A stretch of 64,000 bases of DNA, from NCBI RefSeq assembly GCF_026314945.1, contig NZ_CP111121.1, positions 310,001 to 374,000 on the forward strand. Direction: 5' to 3'. A program made the position numbers and the translations under genes. Under the pieces are notes generated by a model. The model made no database searches. It was not told the DNA's origin and worked only from the letters and a program-made list of their open reading frames with translations. This DNA comes from Chryseobacterium fluminis. Its GTDB lineage: Bacteria > Bacteroidota > Bacteroidia > Flavobacteriales > Weeksellaceae. Shown here piece by piece: positions 26,605 through 35,501 of this stretch; position 1 is the first letter of the stretch; each line of letters begins with the position of its first letter.

Positions 26605-27783
26605 TTAAAGTAGTTCAAAAATACTCGCTGCTCCCTGGCCCGTCCCCACGCACATGGAAACCATTCCGTACCTGTTTCCGCGTTTTCGCATTTCGTCAAG
26701 GAGCTGAACGGTTAATTTGGTTCCGGTGCATCCCAGCGGGTGACCCAGCGCGATGGCGCCTCCGTTGACATTTAAAATGTCGGGATTTAAGTTTAATTCT
26801 TTTTTGATGGCCACTGATTGTGAGGCGAAGGCTTCATTCAGTTCGATCAATTCGATATCTTTTAATTCTAAACCGGCCTGTTTTAAGGCTTTCGGAATGG
26901 CATAAATAGGTCCCATTCCCATAATTCGTGGCTCAAGACCCGCTGCTGCATACGCGACCAGTCTTGCTTCAGGCTGAAGCCCTAATTCTTTAACCATTTC
27001 TTCACTCATCACCATCACGAATGCGGCACCGTCACTCATTTGAGAAGAGTTCCCGGCCGTTACGCTTCCCCCATTGGCGAAGACAGGTCTTAATTTGGCT
27101 AAACCCTGTAGAGAAGTATCTGCTCTCGGACCTTCATCTACCGAAAAGTCAAACTTTTTAGTCTGCATTTTCTGGTTTTCATCCAGGAAGTTGTATTCTA
27201 CAGGAATTGGCACGATCTGGCTGGCAAATCTACCTTCCTGATTCGCTTTTAAGGCTTTCGTATGAGATTCAAAAGCAAACTGATCCTGTTCTTCTCTTGT
27301 GATGTTGTATTGTTTGGCTACTTCTTCCGCCGTGTAACCCATTCCCCAGTAATAATCAGGGTTGGTTTTTGCAATATCGGTTTCAGGAACCGGTTTGTAA
27401 CCACCCATCGGAATGTAGGACATCGATTCTGTTCCTCCTGCAATGATACAATCCGCCATTCCGGCCTGAATTTTTGCAGAAGCGATCGCAATCGCCTCAC
27501 TTCCGGATGCGCAGTATCTGTTAACCGTAACTCCGGGAACTTTATCGGTATTCAATCCCATCAGGGAAATTAAACGGGCTACATTTAAGCCCTGTTCTGC
27601 TTCCGGCATCGCATTCCCAACGATGAGGTCATCGATCCTGTTTTTATCCAGTTGCGGAAGTTCAGCCATTAATTTTTCAATCACGGTGGCTGCCATTACA
27701 TCTGGTCTTGTGAATCTTAAACTTCCCTTCGGAGCTTTTCCGACGGCCGTTCTGAATCCTTTTACTATATATGCTGTTTTCAT
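26605..27783 (-). CDS. Acetyl-CoA acyltransferase (3-ketoacyl-CoA thiolase)
   Basis: The 392-residue last-step enzyme of beta-oxidation, cleaving 3-ketoacyl-CoA with CoA. The nucleophile is Cys91 in NRYCASGSEA. The C-terminal catalytic elements are NGGAIALGHPLGCTGT (His) and MCVGTGQGAA (second Cys). Length and motif order are normal for FadA/FadI-type enzymes. In the operon it sits between the fused dehydrogenase/hydratase and the acyl-CoA dehydrogenase. It is complete. Confidence 0.96.
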   Translation of the reverse strand: MKTAYIVKGFRTAVGKAPKGSLRFTRPDVMAATVIEKLMAELPQLDKNRIDDLIVGNAMPEAEQGLNVARLISLMGLNTDKVPGVTVNRYCASGSEAIAIASAKIQAGMADCIIAGGTESMSYIPMGGYKPVPETDIAKTNPDYYWGMGYTAEEVAKQYNITREEQDQFAFESHTKALKANQEGRFASQIVPIPVEYNFLDENQKMQTKKFDFSVDEGPRADTSLQGLAKLRPVFANGGSVTAGNSSQMSDGAAFVMVMSEEMVKELGLQPEARLVAYAAAGLEPRIMGMGPIYAIPKALKQAGLELKDIELIELNEAFASQSVAIKKELNLNPDILNVNGGAIALGHPLGCTGTKLTVQLLDEMRKRGNRYGMVSMCVGTGQGAASIFELL

Positions 27784-28220
27784 TTATGTAAAATGTATTA
27801 TGTACAATGTAAAATGTACAGTGTACGTTATTTAGAGTAATTTTGTTTTAGTTTGATAATCATGTTTTGAACATGTCTGATTTCTGTCATTAGTGAGTCA
27901 AAATCTTCTTTTTTAATGAATTCGAGATCGGACGCTATTATAATCTGCGTTTCAAATTCAAAAGACGAACCTAATGCAATGTTTAAAAATTGACAAAATT
28001 GAGGATTGGTATCTCTTCCTGCTCCTTCTGCAATATTTGAAGAAATTGAATAAAGACTCCTTCTTGACTGTGAAGTCAGTCCCAATAATTCATCCTTGGG
28101 AAAGTTTTTAGAAATAATATAATACTGCTTACAAAGCAAAATCGACTTTTTCCAAACTTCCAGTTCCCTAAAATTATGCATGTCAATACTTTTTACATTT
28201 TACATCCGACATTGTACAAA
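27784..28220. repeat. Inverted repeats flanking the second four-helix-bundle gene
   Basis: TGTACAATGT at 27801-27810 is repeated inverted at 28209-28218, and TGTAAAATGT at 27787-27796 is repeated inverted at 28195-28204. The flanks bracket the small gene at 27828-28181. Confidence 0.6.
27828..28181 (-). CDS. Four-helix-bundle protein (23S intervening-sequence type), second copy
   Basis: A 117-residue protein with the stronger family signature: FRELEVWKKSILLC at the start, then LTSQSRRSLYSISSNIAEGAGR and FLNIALGSSFEFETQI. It is clearly related in fold to the gene at 26213, but distant in sequence, so the two are not a recent duplication. Its flanking inverted repeats also differ in sequence. 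It fills the gap between the fused dehydrogenase/hydratase gene and the thiolase. Its role is unknown. Confidence 0.9.
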   Translation of the reverse strand: MHNFRELEVWKKSILLCKQYYIISKNFPKDELLGLTSQSRRSLYSISSNIAEGAGRDTNPQFCQFLNIALGSSFEFETQIIIASDLEFIKKEDFDSLMTEIRHVQNMIIKLKQNYSK

Positions 28221-30614
28221 TTAATTTCTCAAAGGTTTTCCATTCTGCAACATGTACTGAATTCTCTCCAGCGTTTTTCGCTCTCCGCAAAGCTGTAAGA
28301 ATGTCTCTCTTTCGAGGTTCAGGAGATATTGTTCAGTTACGACTGTCGGTTCGGAAAGGTTGCCTCCAACCATGACGTTGGCTAATTTGTCAGCAATTTT
28401 TTTGTCGTGTTCAGAAATGTATTTCCCGGTCAGCATCTGGTCGGTACCTACGTAAAACATTCCTAAGGCATCTTTACCTAAGACTTTCACCTTCTGTTCG
28501 ATCGGTTGGGTGTAACCATGTTCTGCCAGACTTATGGCCAACATCTTTGCTGTTTTAATCTGTGTTCTTTTATCGACAGCAACAATATCTTTTCCTTTTT
28601 CAAGGATTCCCATATCATAAGCTTCGTAGGCAGAAGTGGCCACTTTTCCCATGGCGATATTCATAAAAGCTTCACGAAGTCTGTTGTTTTTTACATCATC
28701 ACTGTGGAATTCTCTTGAAGTTCTTAAGGTCAGTTCTTTTGTTCCGCCGCCGCCAGGAATTACTCCGACTCCGGTTTCTACCAATCCGATGTAGGTTTCT
28801 GCTGCGGCAACCACCCGGTCCGCGTGCATGGTCATTTCACAACCACCGCCAAGGGTCATGCCGTGAGGTGCAACCACCACGGGGATAGAAGAATAGCGAA
28901 CCCTCATCATTGATTTCTGGAAATAGGCAATGGCCATATTCAAGTCATCCCAGTCCTGCTCAATCGCCATCATTAAGATCATTGCTAAATTGGCACCTAC
29001 AGAGAAATTCGTGCCTTGATTTCCAATGACCAATCCGTCATATTCTTTTTCAGCCAAATCGATTGCTCTGTTTAACCCGTCTAAAACTTCACCTCCTAGA
29101 GAGTTCATTTTAGAACGGATTTCAAAGTTGATAATTCCGTCGCCAAGATCTTCAATAGCAGCACCGGAGTTGCTCCAGAGCGTTTTATTTTTTCTGATAT
29201 TGTCTAAAATGATGAAAGAATCCTGTCCGGGAATTTTATTATAGTCACCTGAATTTTTATCTACATAGATGCTTTGTCCTTCGTCATTAACCTTATAGAA
29301 GGTCTCCACATTTTTAACCCAGTCTGAAACTTCATATCCTGCATCTGTGGCTAATTCAATACCTTTCTGAATACCGACGGCATCCCAGATTTCAAACGGG
29401 CCGTTTTCCCAGCCGAAACCTGCTCTCATCGCATCATCAATTTTGTAAACTTCATCGGAAATTTCCGGTACTTTATGCGAAACATATGCGAACAGTGCGC
29501 CGAACGATTTTCTGTACAGTTCTCCTGCTTTATCTTTTCCGCCGATCAGTACTTTAAACCGGTCAATCGGCTTATCAATACTCTTTGTTAATTCTAAAGT
29601 GGGGAAAGAAGATTTTCCCTGAAGCTCATATTCAAGGGTATCAAGATTAAGTCCGTGAATTTCTGATTTTCCTTCCGAATTTTTTATTTTTTTATAGAAA
29701 CCCTGTTCCGTTTTTGAACCTAACCATTTATTATCAACCATTTTCTGGATGTAGTCGGGAAGGGCAAAAACATTATTGAAATCGTTAGCTTCAAAACCGC
29801 TCTGGTGAACCCCATTGGCTACCATTACCAGAGTATCAAGACCTACAACATCCGCTGTTCTGAATGTTGCTGATTTCGGGCGGCCGATCACCGGGCCCGT
29901 TAATTTATCCACTTCAGAAACGGTAAGCCCTAATTTCTGAACGTTGTGAAGTAAGTCCATCATAGAGAAAACTCCTATTCTGTTAGCGATAAATGCAGGG
30001 GTGTCCTTTGCTAAAACAGTGGTTTTACCTAAGAATTTGGCTCCGTAATTCATGTAAAAATCAATTACTTCGGGAGCAGTATCATTGGTTGGTATAATCT
30101 CTAAGAGAGGAAGATATCTTACAGGATTAAAGAAATGGGTTCCTGCAAAATAATGCCTGAAATCATCGCTTCTTCCTTCTACCAGCATATTGATCGGGAT
30201 TCCTGAAGTGTTGGAAGACACTAAAGTTCCCGGCTTCCTGAACTGTTCGATTTTTTCGTAAACCGATTTTTTGATGTCCAGTCTTTCAACCACCACCTCA
30301 ATAATCCAGTCTGTATTTTTTATTTTTGGTAAATCATCATCAAAATTTCCAACTTTGATTCTATCTGCGAATTTCGGAGAGTAGAGTAGCGCAGGACTTG
30401 CTTTTTTGAGTTTTTCAAAGTTTTCAGAAGCAATTCTGTTTCTTACCGCTTTATCATCCCTGGTCAGACCATTTTTCTGCTCTCCTTCCGTCAGTTCAAA
30501 GGGTACGATGTCCAAAAGCAACACTTCGACGCCGATATTGGCAAAATGCGCTGCGATACCGCTTCCCATAATTCCTGAACCAAGAACCGTTACGTGTTTG
30601 ATTCTTCTTTTCAT
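28221..30614 (-). CDS. 3-hydroxyacyl-CoA dehydrogenase / enoyl-CoA hydratase fusion
   Basis: A 797-residue protein catalysing the two middle steps of beta-oxidation. The dehydrogenase comes first: NAD-binding VLGSGIMGSGIAAHFA at about 10-25, then FFNPVRYLPLLEI. The crotonase-fold hydratase is C-terminal: NFSVGANLAMI and GMTLGGGCEM form the oxyanion-hole segments, and VETGVGVIPGGGG carries the catalytic Glu region. This order is the reverse of E. coli FadJ/FadB and is usual in Bacteroidetes. It starts 21 bp after the marR stop, so the regulator is probably the first gene of the operon. Confidence 0.95.
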   Translation of the reverse strand: MKRRIKHVTVLGSGIMGSGIAAHFANIGVEVLLLDIVPFELTEGEQKNGLTRDDKAVRNRIASENFEKLKKASPALLYSPKFADRIKVGNFDDDLPKIKNTDWIIEVVVERLDIKKSVYEKIEQFRKPGTLVSSNTSGIPINMLVEGRSDDFRHYFAGTHFFNPVRYLPLLEIIPTNDTAPEVIDFYMNYGAKFLGKTTVLAKDTPAFIANRIGVFSMMDLLHNVQKLGLTVSEVDKLTGPVIGRPKSATFRTADVVGLDTLVMVANGVHQSGFEANDFNNVFALPDYIQKMVDNKWLGSKTEQGFYKKIKNSEGKSEIHGLNLDTLEYELQGKSSFPTLELTKSIDKPIDRFKVLIGGKDKAGELYRKSFGALFAYVSHKVPEISDEVYKIDDAMRAGFGWENGPFEIWDAVGIQKGIELATDAGYEVSDWVKNVETFYKVNDEGQSIYVDKNSGDYNKIPGQDSFIILDNIRKNKTLWSNSGAAIEDLGDGIINFEIRSKMNSLGGEVLDGLNRAIDLAEKEYDGLVIGNQGTNFSVGANLAMILMMAIEQDWDDLNMAIAYFQKSMMRVRYSSIPVVVAPHGMTLGGGCEMTMHADRVVAAAETYIGLVETGVGVIPGGGGTKELTLRTSREFHSDDVKNNRLREAFMNIAMGKVATSAYEAYDMGILEKGKDIVAVDKRTQIKTAKMLAISLAEHGYTQPIEQKVKVLGKDALGMFYVGTDQMLTGKYISEHDKKIADKLANVMVGGNLSEPTVVTEQYLLNLERETFLQLCGERKTLERIQYMLQNGKPLRN

Positions 30615-30635
30615 TTGATTTATTGATTTTTTATA

Positions 30636-31088
30636 TTATTTTTTGTTGTTCAAATCAGTGGCGATCTTCATAATTTCGCACATGACCTCCTTGAATGTTT
30701 CAAGCTTTTCAGGAGCAATTTTATCCATAACCCTTTTGTTGAAATTAACGACCACTTCTTTAGACATATTCCTGGAATTCAGTCCTTTGTCGGTAAGCTT
30801 GATGATCACCTCCCGTTTGTCCGTGGTTGTTTTTTCTTTATAAATGTATCCGTTATCCTCTAAAAGCTTAATAATTCTTGTAAGAGAAGTCGGTTCAATA
30901 GCCATTTTAGGGCCTAAATTAGTGCTGCGTGTTCCTTCTTTAGGATCAATTTTAAGGAGGGTAAGCGCCTGAACGGCTGTAGAATCATGCTCCTGGGCAA
31001 GATCAGTGTACATTTTAGAAACAGCCAGCCACGTCTGTTTTAAAATCAGATCTACATTTTCTATTTTGTCTTTATTATTATCCATCAT
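30636..31088 (-). CDS. MarR-family regulator of the beta-oxidation operon
   Basis: A 150-residue winged-helix regulator: LKIDPKEGTRSTNLGPKMAI and SLTRIIKLLEDNGYI form the recognition helix, and KEKTTTDKREVIIKLTDKG the wing. It leads the operon and is preceded by two near-identical 20-bp palindromes, the nearer overlapping its promoter. This fits autoregulation and control of the fatty-acid genes, perhaps relieved by an acyl-CoA; the ligand is inferred by analogy only. Two adjacent Met codons make the exact start uncertain by one residue. Confidence 0.92.
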   Translation of the reverse strand: MMDNNKDKIENVDLILKQTWLAVSKMYTDLAQEHDSTAVQALTLLKIDPKEGTRSTNLGPKMAIEPTSLTRIIKLLEDNGYIYKEKTTTDKREVIIKLTDKGLNSRNMSKEVVVNFNKRVMDKIAPEKLETFKEVMCEIMKIATDLNNKK

Positions 31089-31109
31089 TTTCGTTGAAAT
31101 GGTTTAATC

Positions 31110-31117
31110 CAAATGTA
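31110..31117 (-). promoter_or_regulatory. -7 box (TACATTTG) of the marR-led operon
   Basis: Minus-strand TACATTTG matches TAnnTTTG, 21 bp before the marR start. The proximal palindrome at 31122-31141 begins four bases upstream of it. Confidence 0.65.
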
Positions 31118-31121
31118 GCAA

Positions 31122-31141
31122 ATATTATGCATGCATAGTAT
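31122..31141. promoter_or_regulatory. Proximal MarR operator-like palindrome
   Basis: ATATTATGCATGCATAGTAT differs from the perfect distal palindrome at one base. It covers the region just upstream of the -7 box, where bound repressor would block initiation. Confidence 0.7.
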
Positions 31142-31204
31142 TTATTAACGTTAAAATTTGTTAATAATCTGAAAACAAACAGGTTAAATTGTATGATTAG
31201 CATA

Positions 31205-31224
31205 ATACTATGCATGCATAGTAT
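31205..31224. promoter_or_regulatory. Distal MarR operator-like palindrome
   Basis: ATACTATGCATGCATAGTAT is a perfect 20-bp palindrome. Its centre is 83 bp from that of the proximal site, close to eight helical turns, so looping is conceivable. Confidence 0.7.
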
Positions 31225-31250
31225 GTAAACTTGCTAAGTAAAAAGCGGTA

Positions 31251-32174
31251 TTAATAAATGGTTTTAACGAAATTAGCTATTTCTTCGAAAGATTCACATT
31301 GATGTCTTAATGAATCGCCGGAAATTACCCAACTCTTATCGTAATATTCAAAATGCAGACCGGAAAGGTCTTTCTGGAAATTTTTCTGAAGCAGAGAATA
31401 TAGCATTTCCTTATAAAATTCCGGTGCACTGATTTGTGGTGCTACAAAGTTGGCATTGATCTCAAATACAGAAGCACTGGTCAGCTCTTCATGTCGTAAT
31501 AAAATGTCCTCAACCATTCCCGAATATAAACCGCTGTCTTTTATATACCATATCTTATCGGCAAATTCTTTCGCCAGGCGCCAGTCGTGCGATGAAAAGA
31601 GGATCAGTTTATTTTGTTCACGTGCCAGTTTTCTGAGTGTTTTAAGAATGATGATTTTATTTCTTTCGTCCAGATGCGTCGTTGGTTCGTCCAGAATAAT
31701 AATAGGGGAATTCTGAGTTAATGCCCTGCCAATAAACGCTTTCTGAAGATTGCCGTCTGAAAGATTTCTCAATAAAGTATGTTTGTACCGGTCCAGATCC
31801 AGTTCGGTAATAATCCCGGAAACCTCTTCTCTGTCCTCTTTTTTAAGCTCAAAATAAAAAGGATAGTAAATATATTTTCCAAGAGAAATAAGATCTTCGA
31901 CCGTATGGTTCTGTGGGATAACCGACTTTGAAAATACAACCGCGATATTTTCTGCAATTTCTTTAACAGAGAGGTTTTTTATGTTTTTTTTATTGATAGA
32001 AATTTCTCCGCCTAAAAGAGGAATCTGATGTAAGATAGATTTAATTAAAGTAGTTTTCCCGACACCATTGTTACCAATCAATAGGCATACCTCTCCTAAA
32101 TTCAAATTGGCAGTTGTATTTGAAATCAAGACTTGGTTGTGACCGATATTTGCTTGGTTAATTTGTAGGTGCAT
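31251..32174 (-). CDS. ABC transporter ATP-binding protein (iron/cobalamin type)
   Basis: A 307-residue ATPase. It has Walker A GNNGVGKTT, LSDGNLQKAFIGRAL in place of the usual LSGGQ signature, Walker B PIIILDEPTTHLD and the H-loop LFSSHDW. The first 220 residues are the ATPase of a FecCD/BtuCD-type importer. The last ~80 (FYKEMLYSLLQKNF...) are an extra C-terminal tail. Its likely permease lies 4.1 kb away at 36278, same strand. A TATTTTTG box just upstream allows separate transcription. The Gly-to-Asp change in the signature motif (LSDGN) is noted. ATG 32174 is preferred over an upstream ATG. Confidence 0.88.
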   Translation of the reverse strand: MHLQINQANIGHNQVLISNTTANLNLGEVCLLIGNNGVGKTTLIKSILHQIPLLGGEISINKKNIKNLSVKEIAENIAVVFSKSVIPQNHTVEDLISLGKYIYYPFYFELKKEDREEVSGIITELDLDRYKHTLLRNLSDGNLQKAFIGRALTQNSPIIILDEPTTHLDERNKIIILKTLRKLAREQNKLILFSSHDWRLAKEFADKIWYIKDSGLYSGMVEDILLRHEELTSASVFEINANFVAPQISAPEFYKEMLYSLLQKNFQKDLSGLHFEYYDKSWVISGDSLRHQCESFEEIANFVKTIY

Positions 32175-32210
32175 TCTGTTGGGTTTTCGCAAAGTCGCAA
32201 AGTTCGTTTA

Positions 32211-32218
32211 CAAAAATA
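32211..32218 (-). promoter_or_regulatory. -7 box (TATTTTTG) of the ABC ATPase gene
   Basis: Minus-strand TATTTTTG, 36 bp before ATG 32174. It would give the ATPase its own transcript now that it is separated from the permease. Confidence 0.55.
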
Positions 32219-32410
32219 CTATTTTAGGCACAAAGAATTTGACTCCGTATGGGCATTAAAACAAAAAGGCCAAAAATAAAAGGCTAAAAAAGGCTGAAAA
32301 GTCCTATTAATAAAGGTTTTCTTAATAAAAAGCTCTAAATTAAGAATTAGTACGAAATGCCCAATAAATACCATTTAATTACTGTTTAAACATTCTTTAA
32401 TTACAATTTA

Positions 32411-32436
32411 CAGCCCTTAAAGGGGCTTTTTCTTTT
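32411..32436 (+). terminator. Orphan plus-strand terminator
   Basis: AGCCC (32412-32416) pairs with GGGCT (32423-32427 region), followed by TTTTTCTTTT. No plus-strand gene precedes it. Confidence 0.6.
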
Positions 32437-32587
32437 ATATAGGTAAATCAATTACCATAAATACTTAAACACCCTTAAAATAAAGGATTTGAGGCTTTAA
32501 AAATCGTTATCCGTTTCCAATGAAATACAATTAAAGTTTAACAAAATTAGTCCTGTAAAATTGGCTAAAAATAGCTTAATTTCTAAA

Positions 32588-32623
32588 ATGGGTGTACCAA
32601 TGGGTGTACTAATGGATGTACTT
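32588..32623. repeat. Three tandem 12-bp units
   Basis: ATGGGTGTACCA, ATGGGTGTACTA, ATGGATGTACTT in direct succession. It could be iteron-like protein sites, or the remnant of a coding repeat (Met-Gly-Val-Pro/Leu). The flanks are AT-rich and non-coding. Confidence 0.6.
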
Positions 32624-32772
32624 TTTAGGTCTTAAAACGTCCTTTAAGTTACATCAAAATATACCAAAATAGATATAAAAACACTGTTTTCCTTTAGAAT
32701 AACACCCCAAAATACCCAAAATAAAGACTATGTAAATGTACAAAACATTGATTTTCAATAAATTATAAAATA

Positions 32773-33036
32773 TTACTGGTTTTTTAACTTGTTTTGGGAT
32801 AATAAAGAGAACAATTGCTGATAATTAGCTTCAAGATCATCAATTCTTTTGAATAAGTTAGACGGGTCGGGAAAATCAAATTTGAAAGCTCCTTTAAGCT
32901 CCCATACTTCCTTTATAAAACTTGGATCAATACTTATATTGGGATAATCACTTCTATCCAAAGTATCTGACTTACAAATAAGATTATTATATATTTTAAT
33001 TCTATTCAGGCATCGTTTGGATAAATTTTTAATTTG
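32773..33036 (-). pseudogene. C-terminal fragment of an unknown protein next to the IS1182 copy
   Basis: An 88-codon open stretch ends with a helical tail (FDFPDPSNLFKRIDDLEANYQQL...) but has no ATG; the best start is a TTG at 32961 with no leader. The frame runs up to 33036, beside the transposase gene, where stop codons appear. This suggests the 3' end of a gene whose 5' part was displaced by the IS insertion. I do not recognise the family. Confidence 0.45.
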
Positions 33037-33063
33037 TTATTAACAAAGGAAAAAGTTGTCCTT

Positions 33064-34614
33064 TCAGGCAACTCTCTTTCTTAAATTGTGTGCTAAAGCA
33101 TGTAATCCGAACTCCAGTTCTACTTTTTTAAGGCCTTTTAGGGTAAAACGCTTAAATCCATTACAATGTTTCAGATGTGCAAACACAGGTTCTACTTCAA
33201 CCGATCGTTGTTTTCGTTTTTTGATGCCTTCCTGACTGGTTAGAAGTTTTCGTATTTTTTCTTTGTACTGTTCCAGATGATGATTCCTTTCCACGCTGCG
33301 GTTTTCCTTAGATCCGTGACAGACGCCTCTTATCGGGCATCCGTTACAGTTCCTTGCCTGGTAATGCGAGAGTTTCTGAACACAGCCGGTTTTTGTTGTC
33401 CTGGTGCTCTCATGTGTCTTTTCCATTCTCTGCCCCATTGGACAGACATAAAAATCCTCTTCAGCATTGTAATGCAGGTTTTCTTTACTGAAAGTTTTGT
33501 GTTTAGCCTGATAATAGGCATCCTGTTCCTTATCAAAAGTATTGTACTTTACATACGGGGTCATGTTTTTTCCCTCCAATAGTTCGTAGTTCTCTTCGCT
33601 TCCATAACCTGCATCGGCAGTGAGCTCTTTCAGATCAGCCATCTTTTCTTTTCCGTATAACCTTTCAAAATTCTCAAGGTGGCCTTTTAATGTGTTGAAG
33701 TCATTGGTGTGCTGATGAACCGTATAGTTTAAAATGAATTGATTCTCCGTGGAGATCTACGCATTATAAGCGGCTTTAAGCTGGCCGTTCTGCATATGGT
33801 CATCCTTCATCCGCATAAAGGTAGCATCAGGGTCGGTCTTGCTGTAAGAATTCCTTTCTGCCAGAATTGCTTCCTGCGCCTGGTATTTGTCAAGGTTTTT
33901 CTCAAAATTATTTCTCATGTAATTCAGCTTGGCCCTGGCCTTTTTATCAGAATCGGTCTTAGTTCCCCTGCCTTTTAATTTGGCATTGATGTTCTCTACC
34001 GTCTGCCGGATTTTTTCTTTGCTGATTTCTTTAAATTCAGGGGACTCAGGATCTTTATCCTCTTCCTGGGCAACACTTTGGGCGTACTTCCAGAGCTCTT
34101 CCAGCTGACCGAGCATCTTCTCCTTATTGGTTTTAATGGAATTGGCCCAGACGAAAGTATAGCGGTTAGCCTGGGCTTCGATTTTGGTCCCGTCCACAAA
34201 AGCCTGCCTCAGGCTTATCAGGCCTTCTTCTGCCAAAAGCAAAACAACCTGCGAAAAGATATTCTTAAAGGCAGCTTCCAGCTTGTTGGTACGGAAACGG
34301 TTAATGGTATTATGATCTACAATGCTCATATTGGAGAGCCACATTAAATTGATGTTCTCCCGAAGGGCTTTTTCTATTTTCCGTGACGAGTACACATTGT
34401 TCATATAGGCATAAACCATCACTTTAAGCATCATGACAGGATGATAGCTCGGATTGCCTTCCTTGCTGTACGCTTTTAGAAGCGGAGCCATATTTATTCT
34501 TTCCAAAATGCCGTTTACAACCCGTACCGGATGATTCTCAGGAATCAAATCATCAAAACTGTAGGGAAACAACACGGTCTGGTTCTGATTATAATGCTTG
34601 AAATTCATAAACAA
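33064..34614 (-). pseudogene. IS1182-family transposase with an internal amber codon
   Basis: A single frame of 517 codons is interrupted only by TAG at codon 286 (33757-33759). Reading through restores A-Y-N-A-Q-I-S-T-E-N-Q, so a CAG-to-TAG change explains it. The N-terminal part has the IS1182/DUF772 region (FPYSFDDLIPENHPVRVVN, SIVDHNTINRFR) and the first Asp region (AFVDGTKIEA). The second part has DAGYGSEENYELL and a C-terminal SVEVEPVFAHLKHCNGFKRF catalytic Glu region. The element is probably inactive unless complemented. Convincing terminal inverted repeats were not found. Confidence 0.9.
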
Positions 34615-34661
34615 CTATCTGATTATCAAACATAAATTTACAAATTCTTACAATCATATAC

Positions 34662-34692
34662 AAAAAAATCCGCCTCAGTTGTGAGACGGATT
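34662..34692 (-). terminator. Terminator of the GLPGLI gene
   Basis: AATCCG (34667-34672) pairs with CGGATT (34687-34692), with an inner CTCA/TGAG stem. TTTTTTT follows on the minus strand. Confidence 0.8.
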
Positions 34693-34697
34693 CATTT

Positions 34698-35480
34698 TTA
34701 GCTTTCGATTGAATTATTATCTTTTTTAAATGCCTCAATCATTTTATCCCTTGTGTCTTTAGGGAGATTTTTCCTTTCAGGATACGGATTGCTTTTAAAT
34801 TCTTCTCTCTTTTTTAAATATTGTTCCCTTGTGGCTGGAACTCCCTTTTGCAAAGGTTTGATTTCAATTTTTTTCTTTTCAAGGCCTATTGCTTTGAAAG
34901 CATGATAACTTTTTTCGTCGTTGACTTCTAATATTAAACCTGTTAAACCTTTGAACCTATACGGCCCCTCAGATATTGGAATGTCCTTTGTGTACCAAGC
35001 TGTATAAATTCTGTTATTAAATTTTGTTGTGGCTTTATTGCACTTATATCCAAGTATGGTTTTAACATCCGTATAATTAGTGTCCCAATTTAAATAATTA
35101 TTCTCAAATGTGAAAAAATCTTTATTTATGTTTGCTGTCACAAATATCTGTGAACCTTTTCTATACACTGTATAACCAATTTTATATTTAGGTAGATCAC
35201 CAGTGTTAATATTAACATTTTTATTGTTCATGGCATCAATTGACGCCTGATCAAAAACCTTTTTCACAGCCATATACTGCTGACTGTAATATATCGATGA
35301 ATTAGGGTTAAAATCCAATATCATAAGTTCTTTTAACCTGTGAGTGGGGTCTGTATCTGTTGTATCTCTAACAAAATAATATTCATACTGAACTTCTATA
35401 TCAGACATTGAACTGTCATTTTTTTGAGAATAAACAAATCCAAAGAAAAGCAATAATAAAATTAAAAAGTATTTACGCAT
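34698..35480 (-). CDS. GLPGLI family secreted protein
   Basis: A 260-residue protein with a signal peptide (MRKYFLILLLLFFGFVYS). The motif GPYRFKGLTGLILEV at about 166-180 is a variant (G-L-T-G-L-I) of the block that names the family; just before it come YKCNKATTKFNNRIYTAWYT and IPISEGP. These are the usual order of conserved elements in GLPGLI proteins of Bacteroidetes. Many are predicted to be periplasmic or secreted, and the function is unknown. The last ~60 residues are strongly basic. It lies 21 bp after the small secreted protein gene at 35502, so the two probably form a pair. Confidence 0.88.
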   Translation of the reverse strand: MRKYFLILLLLFFGFVYSQKNDSSMSDIEVQYEYYFVRDTTDTDPTHRLKELMILDFNPNSSIYYSQQYMAVKKVFDQASIDAMNNKNVNINTGDLPKYKIGYTVYRKGSQIFVTANINKDFFTFENNYLNWDTNYTDVKTILGYKCNKATTKFNNRIYTAWYTKDIPISEGPYRFKGLTGLILEVNDEKSYHAFKAIGLEKKKIEIKPLQKGVPATREQYLKKREEFKSNPYPERKNLPKDTRDKMIEAFKKDNNSIES

Positions 35481-35501
35481 CGTGAAATTTTAGTTGTTGG
35501 T

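Larger units (their letters stand above)
32219..32772. other. 554-bp AT-rich accessory spacer
   Basis: There is no intact gene. It contains a plus-strand terminator (32411-32436) without a gene before it and a triple 12-bp tandem repeat (32588-32623). It looks like the edge or scar of a lost mobile element, though no integrase or att repeat is recognisable. Confidence 0.4.

Noticed and set aside
33010-34660. Terminal inverted repeats of the IS1182 copy
   Set aside because: AT-rich flanks gave only short chance matches and no convincing pair.
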